The notes under the pieces are model-generated. The model was not told the DNA's origin. It made no database searches and was given only the letters and a program-made list of their open reading frames with translations. DNA of 53,384 bases from an uncultured Methylomonas sp. (GTDB lineage Bacteria; Pseudomonadota; Gammaproteobacteria; Methylococcales; Methylomonadaceae). The first letter of the stretch is position 1, and every line of letters starts with the position of its first letter. The stretch lies in the NCBI GenBank assembly GCA_936941155.1, contig CAKZJE010000121.1, positions 1 through 53,384 of the forward strand, written 5' to 3'. Both the position numbers and the translations under genes were made by a program. Shown in pieces: positions 14,489 to 24,867 of this stretch.

Positions 14489-14938
14489 ATGACTATTAAA
14501 ATAACAACAGCTGATTTTGATCCTTGGCAAGAAATACAAAGCTATCAACACAATAGTGCAATTGCAGGAAAGTTTGGCGCAACCAGTATTTTTGTTGGCA
14601 CGATGCGTGATTTTAATCAGGGCGATGAAGTGCAAGCAATGCACTTAGAACATTATCCCGGCATGACAGAAAAACAACTGGAATTAATTGTTGATGATGC
14701 AAGCAGAAAATGGGCTGTGATAGATGCGTTAGTTGTGCATAAAGTGGGCGATATTTTTCCAAATCAGCCAATTGTGTTAGTGGCAGTTTGGACAACACAT
14801 CGTGGCGATGCGTTTGATGCAAGTCGATATATTATGGAAGCCTTGAAATCAACTGCACCGTTTTGGAAAAAAGAATATTTGGCAATGGAAAAAACGCGCT
14901 GGGTTGCTGAAAATACAGACGGTTATCAATCTATCTAA
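14489..14938 (+). CDS. moaE: Molybdopterin synthase catalytic subunit
   Basis: MoaE (149 residues) pairs with MoaD to form the dithiolene of molybdopterin. GATSIFVGTMRDFNQGDEV and LEHYPGMTEKQLE are hallmark segments. ALKSTAPFWKKEYLAME holds the catalytic lysines. ATG 14489 is chosen; a GTG at 14486 overlapping the moaD stop is the alternative. It is the last gene of the moaDE pair. Confidence 0.95.
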   Translation: MTIKITTADFDPWQEIQSYQHNSAIAGKFGATSIFVGTMRDFNQGDEVQAMHLEHYPGMTEKQLELIVDDASRKWAVIDALVVHKVGDIFPNQPIVLVAVWTTHRGDAFDASRYIMEALKSTAPFWKKEYLAMEKTRWVAENTDGYQSI

Positions 14939-14992
14939 GTTTGTTGATGTTAGGCAAAACAGATTGATTGTTGTAATGCGCTGAAATTTTTC

Positions 14993-15010
14993 AAGACGAC
15001 TGGTCGTCTT
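14993..15010. repeat. AAGACGACTGGTCGTCTT palindrome, copy 2
   Basis: Identical 18-bp core to 6548-6565, with flanks GCTGAAATTTTTC and AGAAAATTTTGGC that extend the dyad. It lies between moaE and manC and could end moaE transcription, since the right flank is T-rich on one strand only. The rest of 14939-15192 shows no clear promoter for the glycan operon. Confidence 0.75.
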
Positions 15011-15192
15011 AGAAAATTTTGGCAAATTAGATGCGCTTAGTGATTTCTGTGAATAGTGCTTAGCATCGGTATTTTATTGAAATAATCGCAATAAACTTGC
15101 GTCTTGCAAGGCGACTAAACAGCGATAACATGATAGAATGCACCAATTATGTACAGCAAAAGCTTGGCGCAAACGGACTTATCAAAACATTT

Positions 15193-16650
15193 ATGTTTGA
15201 AATGACAGCAAAAACTCACAGTATAAAAGTAAACGCGGTTATTTTGGCAGGCGGCAGCGGTGCACGGTTATGGCCGTTGTCTCGCAAACAAACTCCCAAG
15301 CAATTTTTGTGTTTAACGGGCACAGAAAGCATGTTGACAGAAACGGTGAATAGAATTGTGCCGTTTTGTGACAAAAATGAAGTGATTGTGGTCTCCAGCA
15401 GCCAACACACCACAGGCGAAGCGTATCAATTATTGCAATCTTATCAAGTGATTGCAGAACCTGTGGGTAGAAATACTGCTCCCGCCATTGCTTTAGCCGC
15501 TGCGTATTTACAGCAGCAAAATCCTGAAATTGACCCCGTGATGCTGATTTTGCCAGCCGATCATATTATTCAAGATGTGCCCGCGTTTCATCAGGTTTTG
15601 CAACAAGCGATTAACGCCGCCGCGCAAGATTATTTAGTCACGTTTGGGATTTTACCCACGCATCCTGAAACGGGTTTTGGCTATATTAAAGCCATGACTG
15701 CAAACAGCAGCGCGTTACCTGAAAACACCTTTGCGGTAGAATGTTTTGCCGAAAAACCGAACTTGAAAACCGCAGAATCTTATTTAGCGCAAGGCGGTTA
15801 TTATTGGAATTCGGGGATGTTTGTCTGGAAAGCTTCGGTTATTTTGGCGGCAATTAAAAAATATTTGCCCGAATTAGACCAAGTTCTCAGCACCATCGTT
15901 GCAGAAATTCAGCAAGGTTTGTCGTTCCAAGACGCAGTGAATCAGTGTTTTGCAACAATGCCCAATATTTCCATTGATTATGGCGTGTTGGAAAAAATAG
16001 TTTCTGAACAGAATAAACTGTTAGTGATTCCCTGCGATATTCAATGGAACGATGTAGGCAGTTGGGATGCGGTGCATGAAATTTCCGAAAAAGATAATGC
16101 AAATAATGTCACGCAAGGCAATGTACTCGCGTTGGATTGCAAAAATAGTTTGCTAAAAAGCCATCATCGCTTGGTGGCGGCTGTCGGCGTTGAAGATATT
16201 TGTTTGGTGGAAACTCAAGATGCGATTTTATTAAGCAAACGCGGTGACACGCAGCGCGTGAAAGAGATTGTGGATGAGTTGCAAAAACGCAATATTCAAG
16301 AAACGCAACTGCATTTAACCGTTAGCCGTCCTTGGGGATCGTACACGATATTGGAAAATCAGGCAGGTTTTAAAATCAAGCGGATTGTGGTAAATGCGGG
16401 CGCGTCTTTGTCGTTGCAAAGTCATCAACATCGCTCTGAACATTGGGTAGTGGTGTCGGGTACAGCAACCGTCACCTGCAATGACAAAACAATTATCGTC
16501 ACTAAAAATCAATCCACTTATATTCCCGTCGGTGAAAAACATCGCTTAGAAAATCGCGGCAAAATTCCGGTGCATCTGATTGAGGTGCAAGTTGGTGAAT
16601 ATGTCGAAGAAGATGATATAGAGCGTTTTGATGATGTCTATCACCGATAA
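15193..16650 (+). CDS. manC: Mannose-1-phosphate guanylyltransferase/mannose-6-phosphate isomerase
   Basis: A bifunctional type II enzyme (about 485 residues) supplying GDP-mannose. AVILAGGSGARLWPLSRKQT is the nucleotidyltransferase signature, PADHIIQD the metal region and CFAEKP the FVEKP-type sugar-binding motif. The C-terminal ~120 residues form a cupin isomerase domain (RPWGSYTILENQAGFKIK and LQSHQHRSEHW with metal-binding His). Start choice is uncertain: ATG 15193 or 15202 precede the family start closely, while upstream in-frame codons lack homology. First gene of the glycan cluster; its product feeds gmd. Confidence 0.93.
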   Translation: MFEMTAKTHSIKVNAVILAGGSGARLWPLSRKQTPKQFLCLTGTESMLTETVNRIVPFCDKNEVIVVSSSQHTTGEAYQLLQSYQVIAEPVGRNTAPAIALAAAYLQQQNPEIDPVMLILPADHIIQDVPAFHQVLQQAINAAAQDYLVTFGILPTHPETGFGYIKAMTANSSALPENTFAVECFAEKPNLKTAESYLAQGGYYWNSGMFVWKASVILAAIKKYLPELDQVLSTIVAEIQQGLSFQDAVNQCFATMPNISIDYGVLEKIVSEQNKLLVIPCDIQWNDVGSWDAVHEISEKDNANNVTQGNVLALDCKNSLLKSHHRLVAAVGVEDICLVETQDAILLSKRGDTQRVKEIVDELQKRNIQETQLHLTVSRPWGSYTILENQAGFKIKRIVVNAGASLSLQSHQHRSEHWVVVSGTATVTCNDKTIIVTKNQSTYIPVGEKHRLENRGKIPVHLIEVQVGEYVEEDDIERFDDVYHR

Positions 16651-16692
16651 CCTCACTCGTTAATTATTCAACTAATTGATTCAATTGAAACC

Positions 16693-17775
16693 ATGAAAAA
16701 AGCGTTAATTACAGGGATCACAGGACAAGACGGCGCGTATTTAGCCGAGTTTTTACTGGAAAAAGGCTATGAAGTACATGGCGTTAAACGCCGTTCCTCA
16801 CTGTTTAATACCGACCGGATTGATCATATTTATCAAGACCCGCATCTTGAAAACAAACGCTTTCATTTGCATTTTGGTGATTTAACCGATTCCACAAACT
16901 TGATTCGGATTATTCAACAAGTGCAACCGGATGAAATTTACAATCTCGCGGCGATGAGCCACGTTGCAGTGAGTTTTGAAACACCTGAATACACGGCTAA
17001 TGCGGATGGTATCGGCACTTTGCGGATTTTAGAGGCGATTCGGATTTTAGGTTTAGAAAAGAAAACGCGTTTTTATCAAGCCTCAACCTCTGAATTGTAC
17101 GGTTTAGTGCAAGAAGTGCCGCAAAAAGAAACCACGCCGTTTTATCCACGCTCGCCTTATGCAGTGGCTAAATTGTATGGCTATTGGATTACGGTGAATT
17201 ATCGGGAGGCCTATGGCATGTTTGCTTGCAACGGGATTTTGTTTAATCACGAAAGCAAAGTGCGCGGCGAAACCTTTGTCACCCGCAAAATTACCCGTGC
17301 ATTGGCGCGCATTAAACTCGGTTTGCAAGACTGTTTGTATTTAGGCAACATGGACGCACTGCGCGATTGGGGACATGCCAAAGATTATGTGGAAGCGCAA
17401 TGGCTAATGTTGCAACAAGACGAGGCGGAAGATTTTGTGATTGCCACCGGCGTGCAATACAGCGTGCGGCAATTTGTGGAATATGCGGCGCGGGAATTGG
17501 AGATGACAATCCGCTGGGAAGGCGCGGGCGTAGCTGAAAAAGGTTTTGATGCGCAAGGCAACTGCATTGTGCAGGTTGATCCGCGTTATTTTCGTCCAAC
17601 GGAAGTGGAGACTTTATTAGGCGATCCGAGCAAAGCCAAAGCAAAATTGGGCTGGAGTCCGAAAATTTCTTTTCAAGAACTGGTGCAAGAAATGGTGCGG
17701 GAAGATTTTAAAAGTGCGCAACGTGATGAATTAGTAAAAGATCACGGTTTTGCCGCCTACGATTATCACGAGTAA
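16693..17775 (+). CDS. gmd: GDP-mannose 4,6-dehydratase
   Basis: Gmd (360 residues) turns GDP-mannose into GDP-4-keto-6-deoxymannose. It is an extended SDR with [19 protein letters not shown] (NAD(P)-binding), ASTSELYG and [12 protein letters not shown] (catalytic Tyr-x3-Lys). The loop usually reading [14 protein letters not shown] is [14 protein letters not shown] here, a local variation in the tetramer/NADPH-binding loop. It follows manC by 42 bp and precedes fcl by six, so GDP-L-fucose synthesis is encoded as a block. Confidence 0.95.
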   Translation: MKKALITGITGQDGAYLAEFLLEKGYEVHGVKRRSSLFNTDRIDHIYQDPHLENKRFHLHFGDLTDSTNLIRIIQQVQPDEIYNLAAMSHVAVSFETPEYTANADGIGTLRILEAIRILGLEKKTRFYQASTSELYGLVQEVPQKETTPFYPRSPYAVAKLYGYWITVNYREAYGMFACNGILFNHESKVRGETFVTRKITRALARIKLGLQDCLYLGNMDALRDWGHAKDYVEAQWLMLQQDEAEDFVIATGVQYSVRQFVEYAARELEMTIRWEGAGVAEKGFDAQGNCIVQVDPRYFRPTEVETLLGDPSKAKAKLGWSPKISFQELVQEMVREDFKSAQRDELVKDHGFAAYDYHE

Positions 17776-17781
17776 GCTTTA

Positions 17782-18744
17782 ATGAACAAACAAGCGAAAA
17801 TATATATTGCAGGGCATCGCGGGTTAGCAGGCAGCGCGATTGTGCGTGAGCTGCAACAGCAAGGTTATGACAATTTAATTTGCCGTACTCATGCAGAATT
17901 AGATTTGGAAGATGCGCAAGCGACCTTGCAATTTTTTCAACAAGAAAAACCTGAGATTGTGTTTTTGGCAGCGGCAAAAGTCGGCGGCATTCATGCCAAC
18001 AACAGTTATCCGGTTGAATTTTTAATGAGCAATTTGCTAATTGAGGCGAATATTTGTCGTGCCGCATATAGTTCTGGGGTTAAACGATTACTCTTTTTAG
18101 GCAGTTCTTGCATTTATCCGCGTGATTGTCCGCAGCCAATTAAAGAAGAATATTTATTGACTGGCGCACTTGAAGCAACCAATCGCCCTTACGCGCTAGC
18201 GAAAATTGCCGGAATTGAAATGTGTTGGTCATACAATCGGCAATATGGCACACAATGGCTGGCGGCAATGCCGACTAATCTGTACGGGCAAGGCGATAAT
18301 TATGATTTGCAAAATTCTCATGTCTTACCTGCGTTAATTCGCAAAATTCACGAAGCCAAACAAGCCAATGCCAGCGAAGTGGTGTTGTGGGGTAGCGGTA
18401 CACCGAAACGTGAGTTTTTGTATGTAGATGATTTGGCAAATGCTTTAGTGTTTTTAGCCTCATTAAATGACGAAACTTATGCAGAATTAGTTAATCCTGC
18501 GCAATGTCCGGTGATTAATGTCGGTACGGGTGAGGATTTAACCATTCGCAGTTTAGCAGACACCATTGCACAAGTGATTGACTATACAGGCAAATTTGTA
18601 CATGACACCTCAAAACCCGATGGCACGATGCGCAAAGTATTGGATGTTTCTAAACTCAAAGCGTTAGGTTGGCAAGCCCATGTGAATCTGCGCGAGGGAA
18701 TTGCACTAACCTATGAAGCGTTTAAGCAAGTTACAGCTAATTAA
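17782..18744 (+). CDS. fcl: GDP-L-fucose synthase
   Basis: A 320-residue epimerase/reductase (WcaG) finishing GDP-L-fucose. IYIAGHRGLAGSAIVREL binds NADP, LGSSCIYPRDCPQPI carries the catalytic Ser and Cys, and PYALAKIAGI carries Tyr-x3-Lys. PTNLYGQGDNYD and HVLPALIRK follow as in the family, including the catalytic His. Six bases separate it from gmd. Confidence 0.95.
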   Translation: MNKQAKIYIAGHRGLAGSAIVRELQQQGYDNLICRTHAELDLEDAQATLQFFQQEKPEIVFLAAAKVGGIHANNSYPVEFLMSNLLIEANICRAAYSSGVKRLLFLGSSCIYPRDCPQPIKEEYLLTGALEATNRPYALAKIAGIEMCWSYNRQYGTQWLAAMPTNLYGQGDNYDLQNSHVLPALIRKIHEAKQANASEVVLWGSGTPKREFLYVDDLANALVFLASLNDETYAELVNPAQCPVINVGTGEDLTIRSLADTIAQVIDYTGKFVHDTSKPDGTMRKVLDVSKLKALGWQAHVNLREGIALTYEAFKQVTAN

Positions 18745-18769
18745 CTTAGCTCCATGATAAAGAGTATAA

Positions 18770-19776
<1,007 letters not shown>

Positions 19777-19777
<1 letters not shown>

Positions 19778-20913
19778 TGATTCCCTATGGTCGTCAGGAT
19801 ATTAATCAGGCAGATATTGATGCGGTAATTGAAACGCTGCGCTCTGATTGGTTGACGCAAGGCCCAGCGGTTCCTGCTTTTGAAAAAAGTGTGGCTGATT
19901 ATTGCGGTGCTCAATACGCGCTGGCAGTCAATAGTGCGACCAGTGCTTTACATCTTGCGTGTTTAGCCTTGGGCGTGGGTAAAAACGACCTGGTTTGGAC
20001 TAGCCCGATAACGTTCGTTGCCTCTGCAAATTGCGCACTGTATTGTGGTGCAGATGTTGATTTTGTAGATATTGACGCGCAAACCTATAACATGAGTGTA
20101 GAGGCCTTGCGCACCAAGCTCATAAATGCTGAGAAAACAGGTCGCCTTCCCAAAGTTGTTATTCCTGTGCATTTTGCAGGTCAATCTTGTGAAATGAAAG
20201 CGATAAAAGCGTTGGCAGATCAATACGGTTTTCAGATTATTGAAGATGCTTCTCATGCGATTGGCGGTCGTTATTTGAATGAACCGATTGGTTTGTGCCG
20301 CTACGCCGATATTACAATTTTCAGTTTTCATCCGGTGAAAATTATTACCACTGCAGAAGGCGGCATGGCATTGACTAATAATCCTGAATTAGCGCAGCGC
20401 ATGGCATTATTGCGTAGTCATGGCATTACCCGTGATGCCAAGCAAATGACTGAAAATCACGGCGCGTGGTATTACCAGCAACAGGATTTAGGGTTTAATT
20501 ATCGAATGACCGATATGCAAGCGGCATTAGGATTAAGCCAAATGCAGCGATTGGATGATTTTATTCTCAAACGTCATGCAATTGCACAACGTTACACGCA
20601 ACAATTATCTGAGCTGCCGATTAATACACCTTGGCAACATCCGGATACTTTTTCTGCTTATCATCTTTATCCTATCCGTATCAACAATCGAAAATCTGTT
20701 TTCGATAAACTGCGCAGCGCAGATATTGGTGTAAATGTGCATTATATTCCGGTGCATACTCAACCTTATTATCAAAACTTGGGTTTTAAAATCGGTGATT
20801 TTCCCATCGCTGAAGCTTATTATCAAGAAGCGATAAGTTTGCCGATGTATCCAACGCTAACTGAGACTCAGCAAGACCTTGTAATTGATTTACTTCATAA
20901 GGCATTGTTTTGA
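19777..20913 (+). CDS. pseC: PseC aminotransferase of the pseudaminic acid pathway
   Basis: A 378-residue DegT/DnrJ/EryC1-type PLP enzyme that aminates the PseB product at C4 using glutamate. IPYGRQDINQADIDAVIETL is a PseC-like start, FSFHPVKIITTAEGGMALT holds the PLP lysine, and LGFNYRMTDMQAALG is the typical later motif. It overlaps pseB at its start codon and the next gene by four bases. Confidence 0.93.
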
Positions 20914-22532
20914 AAAGCATTGTAGTTCTACAAGCAAGAACCAACTCCTCACGTCTTCCTGCTAAAGTTTTGCTGCCAATAGCCACTATGCCTGTCGTAA
21001 TTTTGGCTGCAAAGCGTGCTGCCAACACTGGCAAGAAAATCATCATAGCAACTTCTAATGAATCAAGTGATGATGGATTAGCATCAATGGTTGAAAGTTA
21101 TGGATTTTCGTGTGCGCGAGGTAGCCTAGAAAATACTTTGGAAAGATTTGTTAACGCGCTTTCAGATTATGATGACTCTACAATTGTCTTTCGATTAACT
21201 GCGGATAATGTTTTTCCCGATGGAAAACTTCTTGATGATCTTGAACACGAGTTTAACTCTAAAAATCTCGATTATTTATGCTGCAATGGAGAAGCTTCAG
21301 GTTTGCCCTATGGAATCAGCGTAGAAGTCACACGGCTTAGATATTTGCGTGAAGCAAATAGAGAAAGTGAAAGTGTTTATGATAAAGAACATGTCACGCC
21401 TTACCTTATCAGAAAGTTTGGAGCTCATCATTTTGAAAAGTATAAGAATTTTCAAAAAGGGCATTTTCGTTGCACTATAGATTGTTTAGATGATTATCTT
21501 TGTGTGTCAAAAGTGTTTGCAGATGTTGAAAACCCTATCAATATTTCTGCCTTTGAACTTATTGAAAAGCTAGAAACTTGTCAATGGCAGCCGATAGAAA
21601 AACATCCAGTTCCGAAGTTGGTTTTTGGTGCAGCTCAGTTAGGTTTTGATTATGGGATTGCAAACAAAACGGGACAACCAAATGAACTACTTTGTCAGAA
21701 GCTAATCAAAACAGCTATTGCTAACGGAGTGATGTTTTTAGATACCGCTCGTGCTTATGGCAGAAGTGAAGAAGTGCTTGGAAAAGTTTTGCATGGAGGC
21801 TGGAAAGAAAAAGTAACGATAGTCACAAAACTATCTCCTTTATTGGAGTGCCCTGTTCATGCAACCAAGGAAACAATTAAAGCATTTGTAGATGCAAGTG
21901 TTTATCAATCTTGCACAGCTCTTGGTGTGAAAAACCTTGATGTTTTAATGTTACATCGAGCAGCACATATTGATGAATGGGAAGGAATGATTTGGCAACG
22001 ACTATTGCAACTTAAGGCTTCTAACGTCATTAAAGAATTGGGTGTGTCAGTCCAAAATCCTGATGAGCTTGAAAAAGCTCTATCAACTCAAGAGATAACA
22101 TTTATTCAAATGCCTTTTAATATAATGGACTGGCGTTGGGATTCAATGATAGCGAAAATTTTATCTGCAAAACTTGAGCGAAAATTAACTATTCATGTTC
22201 GTAGTTCGCTTTTACAAGGCTTGTTATCAAGTAACGATATTAATTTATGGAAAAAAGCTAATGTTGAAAATGGCGAGGAAGTCATTCAATGGTTAGTAAA
22301 GCAAACTACATTTTGTGCTAGATTGAATACCACCGATTTATGTTTAAGTTATGTTAATGCACAAAATTGGATTGATGGCATAGTGATAGGAATGGAAACT
22401 TTAGAGCAAGTTATTGAAAATATTAAACATCTTAATTCCCCCTCCTTGAATGATATGGAAATTCAGCAGATAAAAAAGAGTCGCCCAAAACTGAATGATA
22501 TAACTCTCAATCCTGCATTTTGGAGAAATTGA
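20910..22532 (+). CDS. Cytidylyltransferase fused to an aldo/keto reductase
   Basis: A 540-residue two-domain protein. Residues 1-230 are a CTP-transferase of the SpsF/PseF/NeuA fold (IVVLQARTNSSRLPAKVLLP, FRLTADNVFPDG), the only candidate for CMP activation of pseudaminic acid in this cluster. From about 234 an aldo/keto reductase begins (KLVFGAAQLGFDYGIANKTG, FLDTARAYGRSEEVLG with Asp278 and Tyr283, VTKLSPL, LMLHRAAH). The AKR step has no place in the textbook pathway, so it may modify the sugar or nucleotide-sugar. Such fusions occur in glycan clusters; the role here is inference. It overlaps pseC by four bases. Confidence 0.8.
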   Translation: MKSIVVLQARTNSSRLPAKVLLPIATMPVVILAAKRAANTGKKIIIATSNESSDDGLASMVESYGFSCARGSLENTLERFVNALSDYDDSTIVFRLTADNVFPDGKLLDDLEHEFNSKNLDYLCCNGEASGLPYGISVEVTRLRYLREANRESESVYDKEHVTPYLIRKFGAHHFEKYKNFQKGHFRCTIDCLDDYLCVSKVFADVENPINISAFELIEKLETCQWQPIEKHPVPKLVFGAAQLGFDYGIANKTGQPNELLCQKLIKTAIANGVMFLDTARAYGRSEEVLGKVLHGGWKEKVTIVTKLSPLLECPVHATKETIKAFVDASVYQSCTALGVKNLDVLMLHRAAHIDEWEGMIWQRLLQLKASNVIKELGVSVQNPDELEKALSTQEITFIQMPFNIMDWRWDSMIAKILSAKLERKLTIHVRSSLLQGLLSSNDINLWKKANVENGEEVIQWLVKQTTFCARLNTTDLCLSYVNAQNWIDGIVIGMETLEQVIENIKHLNSPSLNDMEIQQIKKSRPKLNDITLNPAFWRN

Positions 22533-22534
22533 TA

Positions 22535-23335
22535 ATGCAAAAGGGAGTCAATATTTTTTCTTTAAAGGGGAAAAATGCCTTAGTGACTGGAGCAACCGGT
22601 CATTTAGGATCTGCTATAGCAAGTATTTTAGCGGAGGCGGGAGCTCACGTTTTTATTAACTCCCGCTCAAAAGAACGAAGTGAAGCTTTAGTTAATAACT
22701 TAAAAGCATCCAATTTTTCAGCAGATACAGCTGTTTTTAATGTTGCAGTACAAGAGGAGGTTGAGAGTTTTTTTTCTTCACTTGATGATCAACCATTGCA
22801 TATCCTTATTAATAATGCTTATGCGGGCGGAGCTGGCACTATCGAGCATTCATCGGCTAATGCGTATCAAGAAAGTTATGATATATCTGTTATTGCTGCA
22901 CATAATTTAATAAAAACTGCTTTGCCCAATCTACGCTGTGCTGTACAAGAATCAAAGGATGCCTCTGTCATCAATATTGGTTCAATGTATGGAATGGTTA
23001 GTCCAGACCTAGGTATTTATAATTCAGCGTTCTCAGCTAATCCGCCTTTTTACGGAGCTGCCAAAGCAGCATTAATACAATGGACTCGTTATGCTGCCTG
23101 TGAATTTGGACATGAAGGTATTCGTGTCAATTCCATTTCACCCGGACCATTTCCTTCTGAGAATGTGCAAAAAAATGATCCTGATTTTATAGAAAAACTT
23201 AAAAAGAAAGTACCAATGGGACGCATTGGTTTTCCAAATGAAATTAAAGGACCTACTTTATTTCTTGCTTCTTCAGCCTCCTCTTATGTTAATGGAAGTA
23301 ATCTTATAGTGGATGGTGGCTGGGTTTGTTGGTGA
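22535..23335 (+). CDS. Short-chain dehydrogenase/reductase
   Basis: A 266-residue classical SDR. NALVTGATGHLGSAIASILA binds the cofactor, INNAYAGGAG is a variant NNAG motif, and NIGSMYGMVSP plus FYGAAKAALIQW carry Ser and Tyr-x3-Lys. The C-terminal FLASSASSYVNGSNLIVDGG is typical. ATG 22535 is used with GGAG upstream inside the previous stop region. It resembles the PtmA-type oxidoreductases seen in nonulosonic-acid clusters; the substrate is not known. AT-rich like its upstream neighbour. Confidence 0.85.
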   Translation: MQKGVNIFSLKGKNALVTGATGHLGSAIASILAEAGAHVFINSRSKERSEALVNNLKASNFSADTAVFNVAVQEEVESFFSSLDDQPLHILINNAYAGGAGTIEHSSANAYQESYDISVIAAHNLIKTALPNLRCAVQESKDASVINIGSMYGMVSPDLGIYNSAFSANPPFYGAAKAALIQWTRYAACEFGHEGIRVNSISPGPFPSENVQKNDPDFIEKLKKKVPMGRIGFPNEIKGPTLFLASSASSYVNGSNLIVDGGWVCW

Positions 23336-23343
23336 GATAGCAA

Positions 23344-24867
23344 GTGGATAGCAAAGATTTTATAGTTTTTCGTACCGATGCAACCTACAAGATGGGGACA
23401 GGGCATTTTATGCGTTGCTTAACGTTGGCGGAAAACTTAAAAAAACGCGGCGCACAAATTCGTTTTATCAGTCGTGATTTACCGGCGCATTTGCAAACCA
23501 TGCTGCAAACAAAATCAATAGAATTTGTCGCTTTGGCTAAAAATATCAATGATGATATTACGGGTGACTTAGCGCATTCTCATTGGCTAGGTTGTTCGCA
23601 AACTGAAGATGCTCACGCGACCTTGCAAGCTCTAGCGGGTAAAAACTGGGATTGGTTGGTGGTTGACCACTACGCGCTGGATGCTCGCTGGGAAAAAAAG
23701 TTGCGTAAAAAGGTTAAAAAAATTCTGGTGATTGATGATCTTGCCGACCGTAAGCATGAGTGTGATGTGTTGTTGGATCAAAACTACTATGCCGATATGG
23801 AAACGCGCTATCTCGGCAAAGTGCCAACGCAATGTCAGTTATTGTTAGGCGCAGGGTATGCGTTGTTGCGTGATGAGTTTTTGCAAAAACGAGCACAAAT
23901 TAAGCCTCGTAGCGGTGCAATTAAACGGATATTGGTTTTTTTTGGCGGTGTGGATGCCGATAATTACACAGGGCTGGCGATAGCAGCCTTAGCGGCGATT
24001 GCTTTTTCTGAAATTCAGATTGATGTGGTGATAGGCGCAGGACATCCTTATAGAGAGCAAATTAAATCATCCTGTGCAGAGCGCGGTTTTAACTGCCATA
24101 TTCAAACAGATAAAATGGCGCAATTAATGGCAGAAGCTGATTTAGCTATTGGTGCTGGTGGTTCGGCAACCTGGGAACGTTGTTGTTTGGGGTTGCCCAC
24201 ATTAGCGATTTGTACCGCTGATAATCAACAAAAACAACTTGCAGATACCGCCTTAGTAGGATGGTTATATTCACCAGAGATAAAAAAAGAGTTTCAACAA
24301 CTGCAAACGCATATTGCTGCTCTTATAGAAAATAACTACCTAAGAGAATTCATTTCGCGTAACTGTATGCAAGCAGTTGATGGACAAGGGATATTGCGAG
24401 TCATATCCTCTCTTGAAAACAATCATATCGAAATGCGGAGAGCAAGATTGGAAGATTCTGAAAACATTTTTCAATGGCGCAATCATGCTAGGATTAGAGC
24501 TGTTTCCAACCATACTGGTTTAATTGCATGGTCAGAACACCAAAAGTGGTTCTCTTCCACGCTTTCTGATTCAAAAAAAGCTTTGTTAATTGGATGGATT
24601 AAAGAATCCCCTGTCGGCGTAGTTCGCTTTGATGTGCAAAATAATGATGCCGAAATATCAATTTATCTTGTTCCTGATGGCTCGTTTGCAGGGCAAGGCA
24701 AAAACTTATTAAAAAGTGCTGAACGATGGTTTGCTGCGAATTTTCCTGCTGTTTCTCAAATTAACGCTAATGTGCTAGGAGATAATATACCCTCACATAA
24801 GTTATTTGCTGCTCTAGGCTATCAAATTGACTCCACTTGCTACAAAAAAGAATTAAAACATGACTGA
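23344..24867 (+). CDS. PseG-PseH fusion: UDP-sugar hydrolase plus N-acetyltransferase
   Basis: A 507-residue fusion of two pseudaminic acid enzymes. Residues 1-355 are PseG, a GT-B-like hydrolase that removes UDP (FRTDATYKMGTGHFMRCLTL with catalytic His, WLVVDHYALDARWE, AIGAGGSATWERCCLGLPT). From about 361 a GNAT domain follows (IEMRRARLEDSENIFQWRNH, AEISIYLVPDGSFAGQGKNL), the PseH N4-acetyltransferase. The order of reactions is PseH then PseG. The start is GTG 23344. It overlaps pseI by eight bases. Confidence 0.9.
   Translation: MDSKDFIVFRTDATYKMGTGHFMRCLTLAENLKKRGAQIRFISRDLPAHLQTMLQTKSIEFVALAKNINDDITGDLAHSHWLGCSQTEDAHATLQALAGKNWDWLVVDHYALDARWEKKLRKKVKKILVIDDLADRKHECDVLLDQNYYADMETRYLGKVPTQCQLLLGAGYALLRDEFLQKRAQIKPRSGAIKRILVFFGGVDADNYTGLAIAALAAIAFSEIQIDVVIGAGHPYREQIKSSCAERGFNCHIQTDKMAQLMAEADLAIGAGGSATWERCCLGLPTLAICTADNQQKQLADTALVGWLYSPEIKKEFQQLQTHIAALIENNYLREFISRNCMQAVDGQGILRVISSLENNHIEMRRARLEDSENIFQWRNHARIRAVSNHTGLIAWSEHQKWFSSTLSDSKKALLIGWIKESPVGVVRFDVQNNDAEISIYLVPDGSFAGQGKNLLKSAERWFAANFPAVSQINANVLGDNIPSHKLFAALGYQIDSTCYKKELKHD

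Noticed and set aside
15097-15192. Longer N-terminus for ManC
   Set aside because: The added 32 residues start at TTG, have no ribosome site and no likeness to the family, which begins close to residue 36 of that frame.
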